DNA of 7,587 nucleotides from a bacterium (lineage in GTDB: Bacteria; RBG-13-66-14). The DNA is taken from the NCBI GenBank assembly GCA_021107695.1, contig JAIOSI010000256.1, forward strand, positions 1 through 7,587. The letters are read 5' to 3'. A model generated the notes under the pieces. The model was not told the origin of the DNA. It saw only the letters and a list, made by a program, of their open reading frames with translations, and did no database searches. The translations under genes were made by a program, and so were the position numbers. Positions 5,843 through 7,587 of the stretch are shown piece after piece; within the stretch, counting starts at the first letter, position 1; each line of letters starts with the position of its first letter.

Positions 5843-6727
5843 TTAGTTCCGGGATGGAACAGGGTTCAGATCGTCGCGCATCAGTCTGGCGGCACGGGCA
5901 ATGGCATCCATCCAGCTCTCTTCGCCTTCGGGCTGGGCAAAGATGATTCCTCGACTGGAGTTTACCACAGTCGCTCCGGTAAGGGCTGGGGCGATGTCCG
6001 CCGCTGTGGCTCCCTGGGCGCCGTAACCGGGAAGGAGCAGCGGCAGTTCGCCCATAATTGCTCGACCGTCAACCAGTTCCGCAGGATAAGTCGCGCCGAG
6101 AACCGCGCCGACGGCTCCGGGGAACTCCTCCGCCCAGTCGCTCACCAGCCCGGCGGTCTTCTGCCAGAGCAGCGTTTCATCTGCCAGCGTAACATCTTGC
6201 AGGTCAATGGCTCCGGGGTTACTGGTGCGGACGAGGAGGTAAACGCCATTACCGTTAGCGGCGGCGGTCTTTAGCAGAGGGCGGACGGAGTCGCCACCGA
6301 GATAGGGATTGGCGGTGAGGGCATCGCAACGCCAGGGCGAATCCTCCGCCAGATAGGCAGCGGCGTACGCCTCCGCGGTCGAGCCGATATCGCCACGCTT
6401 GGCATCGGCAATCACCAGCAGCTCCCTGGAGCGGGCGAAGGCAATGATGTCGGTCAGTGCCGCCAGAGCCGCCGGACCGGCTGCCTCGAAGAAGGCTAAC
6501 TGAGGTTTCACCGTTACGGCGTAGGGAGCAACCGCTTCGATGACTCCCCGGCAGAAGAGGCGATAGGACTCTGCCACGGCGAGGGCATTTTTGCCCCCGG
6601 CGGCTTCCTCTATCTTCTGGCGAAGCTCGACCGGAAGCTGCTCGTAGCGGGGATCCAGCCCCACGCAGACCCGTGAGTTCTTCTTCTCAATCGCCTCGCT
6701 GAGTCGCTGCTGAAAGGTCTTTGGCAA
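5843..6727 (-). CDS. pyrF: Orotidine-5'-phosphate decarboxylase, type 2 (PyrF)
   Basis: PyrF decarboxylates orotidine 5'-phosphate to UMP, the last step of de novo pyrimidine nucleotide synthesis, in the cytoplasm. The 294-residue protein carries the family motifs in order: VCVGLDP (20-26, start of the TIM barrel), VKPQLAFFE (73-81), and the catalytic ADAKRGDIGST block with D108, K110 and D113 (the Asp-Lys-Asp set). TANPYLGGD, LVRTSNPGA, LGATYP, LLPGYGAQG and a phosphate-binding NSSRGI follow. The longer length and the DAKRGDIGST form identify the type 2 (UMP synthase-like, bacterial subfamily 2) group rather than the E. coli type. The start is TTG, chosen because AAGGAGA lies 5 nt upstream and an ATG start would cut into the N-terminal helix. 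It begins 35 bp after the dnaB stop, so cotranscription with dnaB is likely. All key residues are present, so it should be active. Confidence 0.96.
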   Translation of the reverse strand: MPKTFQQRLSEAIEKKNSRVCVGLDPRYEQLPVELRQKIEEAAGGKNALAVAESYRLFCRGVIEAVAPYAVTVKPQLAFFEAAGPAALAALTDIIAFARSRELLVIADAKRGDIGSTAEAYAAAYLAEDSPWRCDALTANPYLGGDSVRPLLKTAAANGNGVYLLVRTSNPGAIDLQDVTLADETLLWQKTAGLVSDWAEEFPGAVGAVLGATYPAELVDGRAIMGELPLLLPGYGAQGATAADIAPALTGATVVNSSRGIIFAQPEGEESWMDAIARAARLMRDDLNPVPSRN

Positions 6728-6731
6728 AGGT

Positions 6732-6738
6732 TCTCCTT
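6732..6738 (-). promoter_or_regulatory. Shine-Dalgarno deciding the TTG start of pyrF
   Basis: On the minus strand AAGGAGA ends 4-5 nt before the TTG at 6727. This near-consensus spacing supports initiation at the rare TTG codon. It lies in the 35-bp gap after the dnaB stop. Confidence 0.7.
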
Positions 6739-6762
6739 CATCTTCACTTTGACATCAAATCG

Positions 6763-7587
6763 CTAGAACGGCTCGTTACGCTCTGTTTCTGGTTCAGAAT
6801 CGCGATAACCGCCACCGCCGTCATCATCATCACCGCCGCGATCGCTCCCTCCGCGAAGCTCGCTGAGATAGCGGGGATCAACATTCTCGAAGCGGGAGAT
6901 TTTCTTCTTAAACCACAGCAACGCCGTACCAACGGGGCCGTTACGCTGCTTGGCAACCTTGATTACGCTGGCACCGTCCTCTTTGAGGAAGTGCTTCATC
7001 TTGCTTCCCCCTTCCTCCTCCGGGGCAGCTCCGGAATCTTCCATCTCAGAGGTTTTGTAGTATTCCTCGCGGTGGAGAAAGATCACCACATCGGCATCCT
7101 GCTCGATGGCACCGGATTCACGCAGCTCGGAGAGCTGGGGCAGCTTTGACCCGGTACGCTGGGTTGGTCCACGGTTGAGCTGCGCCATCGCCAGCACCGG
7201 AACCTCCAGATCCATCGCCATTCGCTTGAGCGAGCGACTGATCTCGGCGACCTCCATCTGGCGGCTCTCGATTCGACGGTGGGAGACCGTCATCAGCTGG
7301 AGATAATCCACCACGATGAGTCCGACATTCTGCTGGCGAACCAGCCGTCGCGCCTTCGCCCGCAGCTCCATAATCGAGAGTGCCGGAGTGTCATCGATAA
7401 AGAACGGAGCGGAGGAGAGCCGACCGGAAACCTTATCGAAACGCTCCAGGTCGTGGGCATCAATTCGTCCGGTACGCACCCGCTGTGACTCAATCCGTGC
7501 CTCGGAGCAGAGCATCCGGTTCACCAGCTCCTTGTTGCTCATCTCCAATGAGAAGAAGGCAACCCCGACTCCGGCATCCACGGCGGC
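6763..7587 (-). CDS. dnaB: Replicative DNA helicase DnaB, C-terminal part (cut by window edge)
   Basis: DnaB is the hexameric 5'-3' helicase that unwinds DNA at the replication fork. The visible 274 residues are the RecA-like motor domain from just after Walker A; the N-terminal domain and P-loop lie beyond the right edge, and the frame stays open to base 7587, so the in-window ATG at 7581 is internal. Numbering from the first visible codon, motifs are VAFFSLEMS (9-17, with catalytic Glu15), Walker B LIVVDYLQLM (90-99), AQLNR (135-139), LRESGAIEQDADVVIFLHREEYY (155-177), and KQRNGPVG (213-220) with the arginine-finger region. Between REEYY and KQRNGP there are roughly 20 more residues than usual, acidic and Gly-rich (about 178-207). 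The C-terminus is an acidic Gly-rich tail (about 245-274, including DDDD) ending NEPF. No intein is seen in the visible part. pyrF follows after 35 bp. Confidence 0.96.
   Translation of the reverse strand, partial: AAVDAGVGVAFFSLEMSNKELVNRMLCSEARIESQRVRTGRIDAHDLERFDKVSGRLSSAPFFIDDTPALSIMELRAKARRLVRQQNVGLIVVDYLQLMTVSHRRIESRQMEVAEISRSLKRMAMDLEVPVLAMAQLNRGPTQRTGSKLPQLSELRESGAIEQDADVVIFLHREEYYKTSEMEDSGAAPEEEGGSKMKHFLKEDGASVIKVAKQRNGPVGTALLWFKKKISRFENVDPRYLSELRGGSDRGGDDDDGGGGYRDSEPETERNEPF

Noticed and set aside
6964..7056. Intein or intron in dnaB
   Set aside because: DnaB is a common intein host, but the insertion is only about 20 residues and lacks splicing motifs.

Overview
The window carries five protein genes, all on the minus strand. 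In transcription order (high to low coordinate) they are: the C-terminal part of a DnaB-type replicative helicase, cut by the window edge; a type 2 orotidine-5'-phosphate decarboxylase (PyrF); a secreted, probably beta-barrel outer-membrane protein of unknown role; an RseC/MucC-family membrane protein; and a very large (1102 aa) outer-membrane beta-barrel protein resembling the SprA-like hypothetical proteins of FCB-group and related bacteria. Two signal-peptide beta-barrel proteins and RseC point to a diderm (Gram-negative) bacterium. The GC-rich sequence and the style of the large barrel protein suggest a little-studied lineage (FCB-group or neighbouring candidate phylum), but the window cannot fix the taxon.

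Layout: dnaB (6763 to the right edge) and pyrF (5843-6727) are 35 bp apart and probably cotranscribed; pyrF has a TTG start with a clear Shine-Dalgarno. A 242-bp intergenic region (5601-5842) holds a weak pyrF terminator candidate, two operator-like palindromes and a hairpin-plus-U8 terminator lying only 26 nt upstream of the next start codon, so it may act as a leader attenuator. The outer-membrane protein gene (4278-5600) and the rseC-like gene are separated by about 80 bp containing a perfect 12-bp-arm palindrome of REP type. A 396-bp gene-free stretch (3333-3728) is packed with hairpins and an 84-bp direct repeat present twice at 81/84 identity; the second copy supplies the last two codons and the stop codon of the rseC-like gene. 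The large barrel gene (24-3332) fills the rest.

The strongest unexplained signal is non-coding. Two hairpin families each occur twice in the window in opposite orientation, and within each family the two copies differ by a compensatory base-pair change (C-G to T-A, and G-C to A-T) with the loop kept. This suggests maintained paired structure, compatible with mobile REP-like palindromes or structured RNA elements clustered around the envelope genes. The protein genes are otherwise a mixture of housekeeping (replication, pyrimidine synthesis) and envelope functions with no single obvious pathway. The DnaB fragment has an acidic insertion and an SSB-like acidic C-terminal tail worth checking.
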